Positions 1-6,248 of a stretch of DNA of 19,590 nucleotides are shown here, piece by piece. Below the pieces are notes generated by a model. That model was given only the letters and a program-made list of their open reading frames with translations, made no database searches and was not told where the DNA came from. The stretch comes from Chloroflexota bacterium. Lineage in GTDB: Bacteria; Chloroflexota; Dehalococcoidia; UBA3495. Each line of letters starts with the position of its first letter. Within the stretch, counting starts at the first letter, position 1. Position numbers and translations under genes: made by a program. The DNA lies in contig JADFNR010000064.1 of assembly GCA_022563275.1 (NCBI GenBank), positions 1 to 19,590 of the forward strand, in the 5' to 3' direction.

Positions 1-329
1 ATCATGCCGCCGCCAAGCCCGGTCACCACCCTCAGGGCCATCAAGATTCCGAGATTGGGCGCGAAAGCCGATGCCAAGACCCCGATAGAAAGCAATGAAA
101 GCCCGATCAATGCCACCGGCCTCCTGCCGAAGGAGTCGGACAATGGCCCCACGGATACCACGGACACGGCCCATGCCGAAAACGTGGCGGTGGCGAGTTG
201 TCCGGCGACCGCCACGGAGGTGTCGAACTCAGCGGCAATGGCGACCAACAACGGAGCCAACATCAACGACGCGCTCATGGTGACGAACAGCCCCACGGCC
301 ACGGCGGCCAGGAAACGAAATTGGTTCAT
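1..329 (-). CDS. MFS transporter 1, N-terminal part (cut by window edge)
   Basis: Reading leftward from an ATG at 329, the frame stays open to the window edge (109 codons). It encodes a hydrophobic protein beginning MNQFRFLAAVAVGLFVTMSA. It contains SDSFGRRPVAL, the loop 2-3 'motif A' signature of major facilitator superfamily transporters. The product should be an inner-membrane carrier; the substrate cannot be told. The N-terminus is very similar to that of the neighbouring MFS gene, including the shared stretch EFDTSVAVAGQL, so the two are tandem paralogues. It starts about 37 bases after the neighbour's stop codon on the same strand and is probably co-transcribed. An ATG at 337 is in another frame and meets a stop after three codons, so 329 is the start. 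The C-terminal part lies outside the window. Confidence 0.88.
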   Translation of the reverse strand, partial: MNQFRFLAAVAVGLFVTMSASLMLAPLLVAIAAEFDTSVAVAGQLATATFSAWAVSVVSVGPLSDSFGRRPVALIGLSLLSIGVLASAFAPNLGILMALRVVTGLGGGM

Positions 330-366
330 TGGTTCATCGGGAAGAGGACCGGTGGTCTGTGTTCAA

Positions 367-1560
367 TTAAGCCACTTTCTCCGGCTCCCGCATCGCCAGG
401 CGCATCACCAACGAGGAGAAAACCACCGCCGCCAGGCAGAATACCCCGATCGCGGAAAACCCGCCAATGGCCAGAAACGCCCCGCCCATGGCTGATCCGA
501 TGACGCCTCCCATGCGGTTGCTGGCGCCCATCATCCCTATCCCGGTGGCCCGGGACTGACCGGCCACGTCGGTTGCGAAGGTGATGAACACCGGCCATCC
601 GATGCTCAGCACGCAGACCGCTCCGAAGGCGATGGCGACCGTCGCCCAGATGGACGGGTCGATGGCGAAAACAATGGCCACCGCCGCCCCTCCGGCCAAA
701 GCGGTGCCGGCCACGAAGTTGAGCCGCTTCGGGTGACTGGCGATGACCCCGCCCCAGAGGCTGCCGATCACTGCTCCGGAACCGACTACGGCCAGGGGAA
801 GGGCGGTCTCGCCGACGCTCATTCCGTAGGTGTCGATAAGATAGGCCGCGATGTAACCAATGATGGCGTAGAACGCGATCCGTTGGGAGAAATTGGCCAG
901 CATACCGACGCGAAACACTGGGATCGAGCCCAGTTTCTTGAACCGGCTGAGATAGGAGAACGACCGTGGTCCGGTGGCCGGGCCCTTGGGGTACCACAAC
1001 CAGGAGCAGGCGAATGTGGCCAGCAACAGCCCGCCGACCACCAGGAACGGCAACCGCCAGTTGGCAACGCTGGCCAAAACGGCGACCACGGGAACGCCAA
1101 TCACCACCGCCGATTGCATGATGCCCTGAGCAGCCCCGATGGCCCGGCCCTTTTGCTCCGGAGATACCGCGTCGGAGATCGCGGCCATGCTATTGGGCGG
1201 GATCATGGCTCCGCCAAGTCCGGTGCCGATGAGCAGGACCATCAGAACGATGAAGTTCGGAGCGAAGGCGGCACCGAGTATGCAGACCGCCATCAACGCC
1301 AGGCCCGTCAGAGCCACCAAACGGCGTCCGAATGAATCAGAAAAGGGGCCGATCAACGGAGTAAAGATAGCCCAAGAAAGGAACGTGGCCGCGGTCAATT
1401 GCCCGGCCACCGCCACCGAGGTGTCGAACTCTTCGGCGATGTCCACCAACAACGGCCCCAGCATCAGGGCGACCGTGTTGTTCAGGAATAACGCCGCGGC
1501 GATGATGGAGAAAGTCCTCGCCTGGTTCGCCGCTGAAAGGCTGGTGGTCTCTGTGGTCAT
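367..1560 (-). CDS. MFS transporter 2
   Basis: A 397-residue polytopic membrane protein of normal length for a 12-helix major facilitator superfamily carrier. After the first helix (about residues 17-38) comes EFDTSVAVAGQLTAATF, then GPFSDSFGRRLVAL, which matches MFS motif A between helices 2 and 3. GTGLGGAMIPPN follows near residue 120. A polar central loop (about 195-212, KGPATGPRSFSYLSRFKK) separates the two halves. It resembles drug/metabolite efflux-type MFS proteins, but no substrate can be assigned. The ATG at 1560 has no clear Shine-Dalgarno. The gene lies upstream of the truncated paralogue at the window start, with a short gap, so the pair is probably one transcript. Confidence 0.9.
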   Translation of the reverse strand: MTTETTSLSAANQARTFSIIAAALFLNNTVALMLGPLLVDIAEEFDTSVAVAGQLTAATFLSWAIFTPLIGPFSDSFGRRLVALTGLALMAVCILGAAFAPNFIVLMVLLIGTGLGGAMIPPNSMAAISDAVSPEQKGRAIGAAQGIMQSAVVIGVPVVAVLASVANWRLPFLVVGGLLLATFACSWLWYPKGPATGPRSFSYLSRFKKLGSIPVFRVGMLANFSQRIAFYAIIGYIAAYLIDTYGMSVGETALPLAVVGSGAVIGSLWGGVIASHPKRLNFVAGTALAGGAAVAIVFAIDPSIWATVAIAFGAVCVLSIGWPVFITFATDVAGQSRATGIGMMGASNRMGGVIGSAMGGAFLAIGGFSAIGVFCLAAVVFSSLVMRLAMREPEKVA

Positions 1561-1649
1561 TGGAAGTTATAAGAAGTGAAACTAACCCAGTAGCCACGGA
1601 GAGCAAATGACAACTTGTGGTGCAAGGGGTAACGTGGAAGGAACCGGAT
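1561..1649. other. short intergenic stretch, nothing recognised
   Basis: This lies between the MFS 2 start and the degenerate tRNA-like copy. It should hold the MFS promoter on minus, but no convincing -35/-10 pair is visible. Confidence 0.4.
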
Positions 1650-1728
1650 TGGTGGAGCTGCGCCCCGATTCATCGGGGGAACCCCGTGCCTTCCCGATGG
1701 CGATCGGGACGCTCTCCCGGATGAGCTA
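1650..1728 (-). pseudogene. degenerate tRNA-Ala-like copy A with palindromic arms
   Basis: On minus this begins TAGCTCATC, matching the D arm of the intact tRNA-Ala at 1986-2061, and ends in the tRNA-Ala acceptor sequence GCAGCTCCACCA followed by AATCC. The first seven acceptor bases are missing. The anticodon arm is replaced by a palindrome (TCCCGAT 1692-1698 and ATCGGGA 1703-1709). The T arm is enlarged by a second one (CCCCGAT 1663-1669 and ATCGGGG 1672-1678). It cannot fold as a working tRNA. Its first bases form the stop codon of the GIY-YIG ORF. The 17 bases at 1646-1662 are an exact direct repeat of 1982-1998, at the 3' end of the real tRNA. Confidence 0.75.
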
Positions 1729-1974
1729 GGTATCGAGGTGCAATTGCGACTCTAGATAAGAGCGGCTCTTCCAAGATTTTAACTGTGATTCTCTTTGTCT
1801 GGCCTCAGATAGGGAGTCAAATTCTTCTTGATGGACCAACCGCCAAGGGCGAAAACTTTTCGTTGATTTTGTCATTCCAGCATTGTGCTGCTCTACCCGA
1901 TTCTGTATATCTCCGGTACTCCCTATGTAATAACGACCGGTGCGTTCACTACGGAGAAGGTAGACATAGAACAT
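1726..1974 (-). CDS. GIY-YIG nuclease-domain protein (copy 1)
   Basis: An 82-residue single-domain GIY-YIG endonuclease of the small UPF0213/YhbQ-like type. YVY at residues 3-5 and YIG at 16-18 form the signature. Arg26, His30 and Glu62 (in RESQLKSW) are the expected catalytic or metal-binding positions. The C-terminus is basic, then short. Proteins of this family cut DNA using one divalent metal; the target here is unknown. The start codon lies only 11 bases downstream of the encoded CCA end of tRNA-Ala, without a Shine-Dalgarno, so it would be read from the tRNA transcript. The stop codon TAG is the first homologous base triplet of the degenerate tRNA-like copy A. The ORF is thus inserted exactly between two tRNA-Ala-related sequences, as expected for a mobile or homing element. 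Confidence 0.85.
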   Translation of the reverse strand: MFYVYLLRSERTGRYYIGSTGDIQNRVEQHNAGMTKSTKSFRPWRLVHQEEFDSLSEARQRESQLKSWKSRSYLESQLHLDT

Positions 1975-1985
1975 GAATGGAGGAT

Positions 1986-2061
1986 TGGTGGAGCTGCGGG
2001 GACTCGAACCCCGTGCCTCTTCAATGCCATTGAAGCGCTCTCCCAGATGAGCTACAGCCCC
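1986..2061 (-). tRNA. tRNA-Ala (anticodon GGC)
   Basis: A complete 76-base cloverleaf on minus with encoded CCA. The acceptor arm pairs GGGGCTG with CAGCTCC (one G-U pair). The D arm is GCTC/GAGC and the anticodon stem CTTCA/TGAAG. The seven-base loop ATGGCAT gives anticodon GGC, which decodes alanine GCC. The T arm is CGGGG/CCCCG with loop TTCGAGT. The copies in the neighbouring repeats have lost these pairings, so this is the only functional tRNA here. The 5' flank (2062-2100) is conserved in front of copy C as well and may carry the promoter, although no good -35 box is visible. Confidence 0.96.
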
Positions 2062-2167
2062 ACTATTAAAGTATGCCGTTTTTCCAAAACTGCAGTCCTG
2101 ATCTATCGGGAAACCCAGCGCCTTCCCGATGGCAATCGGGACGCTCTCCCAGATGAGCTACAGCCCC
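2062..2167 (-). repeat. 106-bp tandem unit 1: degenerate tRNA-Ala-like copy C plus spacer
   Basis: On minus the unit opens with the exact tRNA-Ala 5' part, from GGGGCTG through the D arm to GAGAGCG. It then departs: the anticodon arm is the palindrome TCCCGAT (2124-2130) / ATCGGGA (2135-2141), followed by a decayed second palindrome and no acceptor 3' strand. The rest of the unit is a spacer, about 39 bases (2062-2100), that also precedes the real tRNA. It repeats nearly exactly as the next unit at a period of 106. Not a working tRNA. Confidence 0.8.
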
Positions 2168-2273
2168 ACTGTTAAAGTATGCCGTTTTTCCAAAACTGCA
2201 GTCCTGATATATCGGGGAAACCAGCGCCTTCCCGATGGCAATCGGGACGCTCTCCCAGATGAGCTACAGCCCC
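2168..2273 (-). repeat. 106-bp tandem unit 2: degenerate tRNA-Ala-like copy D plus spacer
   Basis: A near-identical copy of the unit at 2062-2167, differing at only a few bases (for example ATATATCGGGG against ATCTATCGGGA). It keeps the tRNA-Ala acceptor 5' strand and D arm (on minus from 2273). The palindrome at 2230-2236 / 2241-2247 sits where the anticodon arm should be. The near-identity suggests a recent tandem duplication. Confidence 0.8.
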
Positions 2274-2382
2274 ACGCGAGCCAACAGCGGCCAGCCTTCA
2301 GCTTTCAGCTAATAGGCTATTTGATCGCCGCAGTACAGCATAGCAAAACCGCTATCCAGGTACAATAACTTGCCCTTACTGA
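2274..2382. other. intergenic stretch, nothing recognised
   Basis: This lies between the tRNA-like array and the end of the NHL-propeller gene. It has a short duplicated CTTCAGCTTTCAGCT run near 2297 but no ORF, tRNA or clear terminator. Confidence 0.4.
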
Positions 2383-3300
2383 CTAGCCCTTGCGGGAGTG
2401 CTTGACGACCCGGCGTCCCTTGCCCCAATCGCCGGGAGTCACCACGTAAAGGTCTTTGTGCGAGTCCACCCAGATACCGTGGCAGGAACGGTACTTCAAC
2501 TCGCCCCACTGGGCCAGTCTCTCACCCTCCAGCGTGAGAACGCTGACCAGGCCGCCGTTATGCTCCGGGATGTAAACGATGTCCTCATTGTCGACGTACA
2601 TCAAGGCCGGGCCGATGAGCTTGGTGGGCCAGGTTTCTACGAACTCGCCGTTCTGGGTGAACACCTGGACCCGGTCGTTCTCCCGGTCGGAAACCAGGAC
2701 CCGGCCCTTGGCGTCGATCCAAACTCCGTGGGGCAGGTTGAACTGCCCGTCGCCGGAGCCGGGGTCGCCCCAGGACATGATCAGTTTGCCATCGGAGGTG
2801 AACTTGTGGACCCGGGCGTTGGCGTAGCCGTCGGCGATGAATATCTCGCCGGCGTCGTTCACGGCGATGCCCGCCGGCATGTTGAAGGGGGCGCCGCTGT
2901 GGGTCACGCTGGACCAGGTGGTGGAGCTGTAGTCGTCGGGGCCGACTCCGGTGTCGGAACGGGCCCCTTCTTCGCCGATGGTCATGAGGAGCTTGCCGTC
3001 ATTGGTGTACTTGAACACCTGATGCTTGTTCCGGTCCACCAGCCAAACGTTGTCCTGTTTGTCCAGATAGATGGCGTGGGCGAAGGAGATGAGGCCGCCG
3101 CCCCAGGACGAAACGAGATTGCCGTCCCGGTCGAAGATGCAGATCGGATGGTCCGGGTCTCGGTTGAAGCAGTAGACCCGGTCCTGGGAGTCGCCGTATA
3201 CAGCGGCCGCCGGCATCTCCCATCCCTCGGGCAGCTTGGCCCAGTCCTCGTTCACTTCGTAGGTGTATTTGCCGGTGCCCACGGTACTTATGGCAGCCAT
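2383..3300 (-). CDS. NHL-repeat beta-propeller protein (amidating-lyase-like)
   Basis: A 305-residue protein built of NHL-type beta-propeller blades. Typical repeats are FNLPHGVWIDAKGRVLVSD, FNMPAGIAVNDAGEIFIAD and FAHAIYLDKQDNVWLVD, each followed by a 'VQVFTQNGEFV'-like strand. Proteins of this kind include peptidyl-alpha-hydroxyglycine alpha-amidating lyase-like enzymes and uncharacterised NHL proteins. Propeller identity is secure but the reaction is not. No signal peptide is visible. AAGGAG lies six bases before the ATG. It follows the SMP-30-like gene by 30 bases on the same strand, so two propeller proteins form one operon, presumably reading from the promoter near 4281. Confidence 0.85.
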   Translation of the reverse strand: MAAISTVGTGKYTYEVNEDWAKLPEGWEMPAAAVYGDSQDRVYCFNRDPDHPICIFDRDGNLVSSWGGGLISFAHAIYLDKQDNVWLVDRNKHQVFKYTNDGKLLMTIGEEGARSDTGVGPDDYSSTTWSSVTHSGAPFNMPAGIAVNDAGEIFIADGYANARVHKFTSDGKLIMSWGDPGSGDGQFNLPHGVWIDAKGRVLVSDRENDRVQVFTQNGEFVETWPTKLIGPALMYVDNEDIVYIPEHNGGLVSVLTLEGERLAQWGELKYRSCHGIWVDSHKDLYVVTPGDWGKGRRVVKHSRKG

Positions 3301-3330
3301 GTTTTACTCCTTGATATTTAGCTGGGTGGT

Positions 3331-4230
3331 TCAGTAGGGCCGGATGCCCGGTGTCTTGACCCGGAAGCTGTACAAAGACACTCCGGGTGTGGTGTAAATG
3401 GTCCGGAAGTCGGGGCCGCCAAAGGCGATATTCCGGGGCACCTCGGGTCCCCTGATCACTCCCAGGTGGGTCCCGTCGGGGTCGAACACCCAGATGCCGC
3501 CGGAGCCGGTGCAGAATATCCGGCCCAGGGTATCAACCTTCATGCCGTCGGGCACTCCCACTTCGGCGGAGGCCATGCTGGCGAAGACCCGGTTGTTGCT
3601 CAGCGTGCCGTCGGCGGCGACATCGAAGGCCCTGATCTTGCGGTGTTCGCAGACAAGTCCTTTCTCCGCCTCTTCGAAGCAGACCTGGCTCTCCCGGCTG
3701 ATGGCGACGTATAGGACCGACTCGTCGGGTGAGAACGCCAGGCCGTTTGGATATTCACAGCCGTCGGTTGCGACCGAAATCTGGCCGCCGGGCGCGATGC
3801 GGAAAACGCCGGCGAAGTCGTACTCGCGCTCGGCTTCGGGCAGGCGCAGATGCGGGTCGGTGAAATAGATGCTTCCGTCAGAACGGCAGACCACGTCGTT
3901 GGGCTTGTGGAACCGTTTGCCGTCCCACCGGTCGGCGATGACGGTCACGGCGCCGTCGGCCTCCATGCGGGTGACACAGCGGTGGTCAGCGCCCTCGCAC
4001 ATCAAGAGACGGCCTTGGCGGTCGAAGGTGCAGCCGTTGCCCTCGCCGGTGTCCTCGCGCACAACACTCACTCCAGAAGTCTGGTCCCAGCGCTGCAGCC
4101 GGTTGCCAACAAGGTCAACGAAGGTCAGATACCCCTCGGGGTGCCAGAGCGGTCCCTCGGTGTTGCCCAGGTCGGTGGCCAACAGTGTGTGCTCCTGGGA
4201 TTCGAGAATCTCAGAAAGGTTGTCAGGCAT
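3331..4230 (-). CDS. SMP-30/gluconolactonase/LRE family protein
   Basis: A 299-residue six-bladed propeller of the SMP-30/gluconolactonase family, whose members hydrolyse sugar lactones or related esters with a bound divalent metal. The four expected metal ligands are in place: Glu25 (EGPLWHPEG), Asn111 (KPNDVV), Asn162 (YPNGLAFSPD) and Asp228 (VPDGMKVD). Length is normal. The start is supported by GGAG seven bases before the ATG. It is the first gene of a two-gene operon with the NHL protein and faces away from the amidase 1 unit across a 180-base divergent region. The substrate could be an aldonolactone or another lactone; the sequence does not decide. Confidence 0.92.
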   Translation of the reverse strand: MPDNLSEILESQEHTLLATDLGNTEGPLWHPEGYLTFVDLVGNRLQRWDQTSGVSVVREDTGEGNGCTFDRQGRLLMCEGADHRCVTRMEADGAVTVIADRWDGKRFHKPNDVVCRSDGSIYFTDPHLRLPEAEREYDFAGVFRIAPGGQISVATDGCEYPNGLAFSPDESVLYVAISRESQVCFEEAEKGLVCEHRKIRAFDVAADGTLSNNRVFASMASAEVGVPDGMKVDTLGRIFCTGSGGIWVFDPDGTHLGVIRGPEVPRNIAFGGPDFRTIYTTPGVSLYSFRVKTPGIRPY

Positions 4231-4280
4231 AGAAGACTCCGGAGGTTAAGTCGGGCAGGGCCTATCGATCGACAGGCGGG

Positions 4281-4289
4281 ATTATAGCA
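4281..4289 (-). promoter_or_regulatory. extended -10 promoter for the SMP-30/NHL operon
   Basis: On minus the sequence reads TGC-TATAAT, a perfect -10 hexamer with the TGN extension, about 50 bases before the SMP-30 start. No good -35 box is present at 16-18 bases upstream, which extended -10 promoters tolerate. Confidence 0.6.
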
Positions 4290-4326
4290 GCATGTTGTGC
4301 GTGGCGCACTCTCGCCAGATCATTGA

Positions 4327-4355
4327 TTGACCAGTCCGGGAGGCTTGATTAGAAT
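4327..4355 (+). promoter_or_regulatory. sigma70 promoter for the amidase 1 unit
   Basis: TTGACC at 4327-4332 and TAGAAT at 4350-4355 are separated by exactly 17 bases. The predicted transcript start is about 48 bases before the small ORF at 4410. With the minus-strand -10 at 4281-4286 it makes a divergent promoter pair. Confidence 0.7.
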
Positions 4356-4409
4356 GCCAATCACCCGCCCGGACCTAAACCCCGAAACCAACGTCAACTG
4401 GAGTACAAC

Positions 4410-4598
4410 ATGGTCAACATGAAGCCAGACGATCCTGTGGAAGAGATAGCTGTGCAGCTTCGCGCTCAGGCGGTCCGTCTCTGGGGCGAGCAGCGGGCCG
4501 GCGAACTGGAGGAGTCCCTGCGGCAGACCGCCCTCCAACTCTGGGAGGTGGGTCAAGAGACCGTTCACCGTGACTTGGAGCCTGGCTTTTACCAATAG
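4410..4598 (+). CDS. small AtzG/GatC-like protein preceding amidase
   Basis: A 62-residue protein, mostly helical, ending RDLEPGFYQ. A good ribosome site (GGAG, six bases before the ATG) and the promoter at 4327-4355 support it as real. It lies 45 bases before amidase 1 on the same strand. Length, two amphipathic helices and the acidic-Pro tail resemble small GatC/AtzG-type (DUF4089-like) partners, which wrap around amidase-signature enzymes such as AtzE and GatA and stabilise them. This family call is tentative: it rests on position, size and tail pattern, not on a clear signature. The other two amidases in the window have no such neighbour. Confidence 0.6.
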   Translation: MVNMKPDDPVEEIAVQLRAQAVRLWGEQRAGELEESLRQTALQLWEVGQETVHRDLEPGFYQ

Positions 4599-4643
4599 AC
4601 GAAATCCCGGCTCAAACCAACAAATCTTGAGTGAGGTCCGGCC

Positions 4644-6002
4644 ATGTCCCAGCCCTATGAATTAACGGTTTCCCAGGCAGCCAAGCAGATCAAAGAGAAG
4701 AAGTTGTCGCCCGTGGACCTGGCCCAGTCGCTTCTGGAGCGTATCGACGCCACGGATAAAGACCTCCAAGCTTGGGTGACCATCGACCGGGAAGAGGTAT
4801 TGACCACCGCCAAACAGCGGGAGGACGAAGCCCGGCAAGGGAAGTCCCGGGGCCTCCTCCACGGGGTGCCGGTGGGACTGAAAGACATCTTCTATACCGC
4901 CGGGATGAAAACCGCGGCAGGGTCTAAGGTCTACGCCGATTTCGTGCCTGATTTCGACGCCACCTCGGTGGCCAAGATCAAAGAGGCCGGCGGCATAATC
5001 CTGGGCAAGGCGGTGACCACCGAGTTCGCCACGTCGGACCCCTCGCCTACGTTTAACCCGTGGAACTTTGAACACACCCCCGGCGGCTCCAGCAGCGGTT
5101 CGTCGGTGGCCGTCGCCACCAAGACCGTGGGCGCGGCCCTGGGCTCCCAGACCGGCGGGTCCACCTGCCGCCCGGCTGCCTATAACGGCATCGTCGGGTT
5201 GAAGGCCACCTACGGCCGCATCAGCCGCTACGGGGTGGTGCCGGTGAGCTGGTCGCTTGATCATGTGGGCATCTTGGTGCGGACCGTTGAGGACGCAGCC
5301 CTGATGTTGCAGGTTATATCTGGTGAGGACATAAACGACCCCGGCTCGTCCAATGAGCCGGTGCCGGATTTCATCAAGCAGATGGCCGGTCACAGCCAGC
5401 CGCCCAGAATCGGCATCGTGAGCGAGTATTACTCGGATAAATCCACCCCGGAGGTCCGGGCCCACACGCAGGAAGTCACCAAGCGATTGGCCGCCGCCGG
5501 GGCGGAGATCGTGGAATTGAGTCTACCGGGCAGCTTCAAGTCGGCTCACAGCGCCCAGCGGATAGTCATGAACGTGGAGTGCGCCGCCTTCCACGAACAA
5601 TTTCACGCCACCCAGGCAGAAGACTACGGCCCCAGGGTCCGGTCAGGCATGGAGATGGGTATGCTGGTCCCGGCCACCAAATACCTGCAAGCCCAGCGGC
5701 TGCGCCGGCAGTTCCGCCAGGACATGGTCCAGATGGTGATGCAGGTGGATGTGGTCCTGACCCCCACCACCCCGGCCCCTGCCCCCAGAGACCGAAACAC
5801 CACCGGAGACGCTTCCTTCCAGGTTCCCTGGACCACCAGCGGCCTGCCGACCGTCACCCTGCCCTCGGGACTGAGTGAGGACGGGATGCCCTTGGCGGTG
5901 CAGTTGGGCGGCCTGCCCTTTGAAGAAGGCAAGTTATTGGGCGCCGCCAAGTGGTGCGAAACGGCTCTCGGAGTGCGGCTTTCACCGCCCAATTACAGCT
6001 AG
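4644..6002 (+). CDS. amidase 1 (amidase signature family)
   Basis: A 452-residue hydrolase of the amidase signature family (GatA, AtzE and AtzF relatives), which cleaves C-N amide bonds. The Ser-cisSer-Lys triad is visible: Lys80 (GVPVGLKDI), Ser149 (TPGGSSSGS) and nucleophile Ser173 (SQTGGSTCRPA). Length is normal and the protein looks cytosolic. GAGG lies seven bases before the ATG. It is the second gene after the AtzG-like small ORF. It is closely related to amidase 2: the triad falls at the same residue numbers and the N-termini align without gaps. Glutamyl-tRNA amidotransferase subunit A is a less likely reading because no gatB is nearby. The natural amide is unknown. Confidence 0.93.
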   Translation: MSQPYELTVSQAAKQIKEKKLSPVDLAQSLLERIDATDKDLQAWVTIDREEVLTTAKQREDEARQGKSRGLLHGVPVGLKDIFYTAGMKTAAGSKVYADFVPDFDATSVAKIKEAGGIILGKAVTTEFATSDPSPTFNPWNFEHTPGGSSSGSSVAVATKTVGAALGSQTGGSTCRPAAYNGIVGLKATYGRISRYGVVPVSWSLDHVGILVRTVEDAALMLQVISGEDINDPGSSNEPVPDFIKQMAGHSQPPRIGIVSEYYSDKSTPEVRAHTQEVTKRLAAAGAEIVELSLPGSFKSAHSAQRIVMNVECAAFHEQFHATQAEDYGPRVRSGMEMGMLVPATKYLQAQRLRRQFRQDMVQMVMQVDVVLTPTTPAPAPRDRNTTGDASFQVPWTTSGLPTVTLPSGLSEDGMPLAVQLGGLPFEEGKLLGAAKWCETALGVRLSPPNYS

Positions 6003-6080
6003 AGACGGACTTTCGTGTAAACCTCTACCTCGCCGGCCGGCATCATATCTCGTGATGTCATTAGTTAATAGCTGACAGCA

Positions 6081-6106
6081 CAAAAGCTGGCTCAGGTGAG
6101 CTTTTG
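6081..6106 (+). terminator. possible Rho-independent terminator after amidase 1
   Basis: CAAAAGCT (6081-6088) pairs with AGCTTTTG (6099-6106). The stem ends in TTTT. It is 79 bases after the amidase stop and abuts the REP-like repeat that begins at 6105. Confidence 0.5.
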
Positions 6107-6208
6107 TCATTCTGAGGCGTAAGCCGAAGAATCTCGTTGCTAGGCAACTTAGGCTGTGTGAGAACAAAAAGACCCTTCTCCCGACTCCAGTTGGGATCAG
6201 GGTGACAA
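6105..6208. repeat. REP/MITE-like element R1 (TGTCA...TGACA)
   Basis: It starts TTGTCATTCTGAGG and ends GGGTGACAA. The left end folds into a hairpin (6109-6132): ATTCT/AGAAT, then a tandem G-A mismatch, then GGC/GCC. CTCGTTGCT follows, as in R2. The right end has an ACCCT (6172-6176) / AGGGT (6199-6203) hairpin. It is related to R2-R5 but its right half is diverged. Confidence 0.7.
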
Positions 6209-6248
6209 CATGTCACCGGGGGTGGCAAGCTCGTGTTTGGGGGCAACG

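Noticed and set aside
4..495. Plus-strand ORF at the window start
   Set aside because: Antisense to both MFS genes and spans their boundary; the minus-strand proteins are clear MFS members.
2062..2273. Extra tRNA-Ala genes
   Set aside because: The two copies keep the acceptor 5' strand and D arm only; the anticodon stem is a palindrome with a wrong loop size and no acceptor 3' strand follows.
2062..2273. CRISPR array
   Set aside because: The 106-bp units are joined without variable spacers and are tRNA-derived. The 141-bp units near 10421 likewise have homologous spacers, and no cas genes are present.
2398..3321. Long plus-strand ORF of 307 codons
   Set aside because: It is antisense to the NHL-propeller gene, has biased composition from high GC and matches no family; the minus strand has clear blades and a ribosome site.
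4662..5465. Minus-strand ORF opposite amidase 1
   Set aside because: Shadow of the amidase reading frame: no ribosome site and low-complexity Gly/His/Arg composition.
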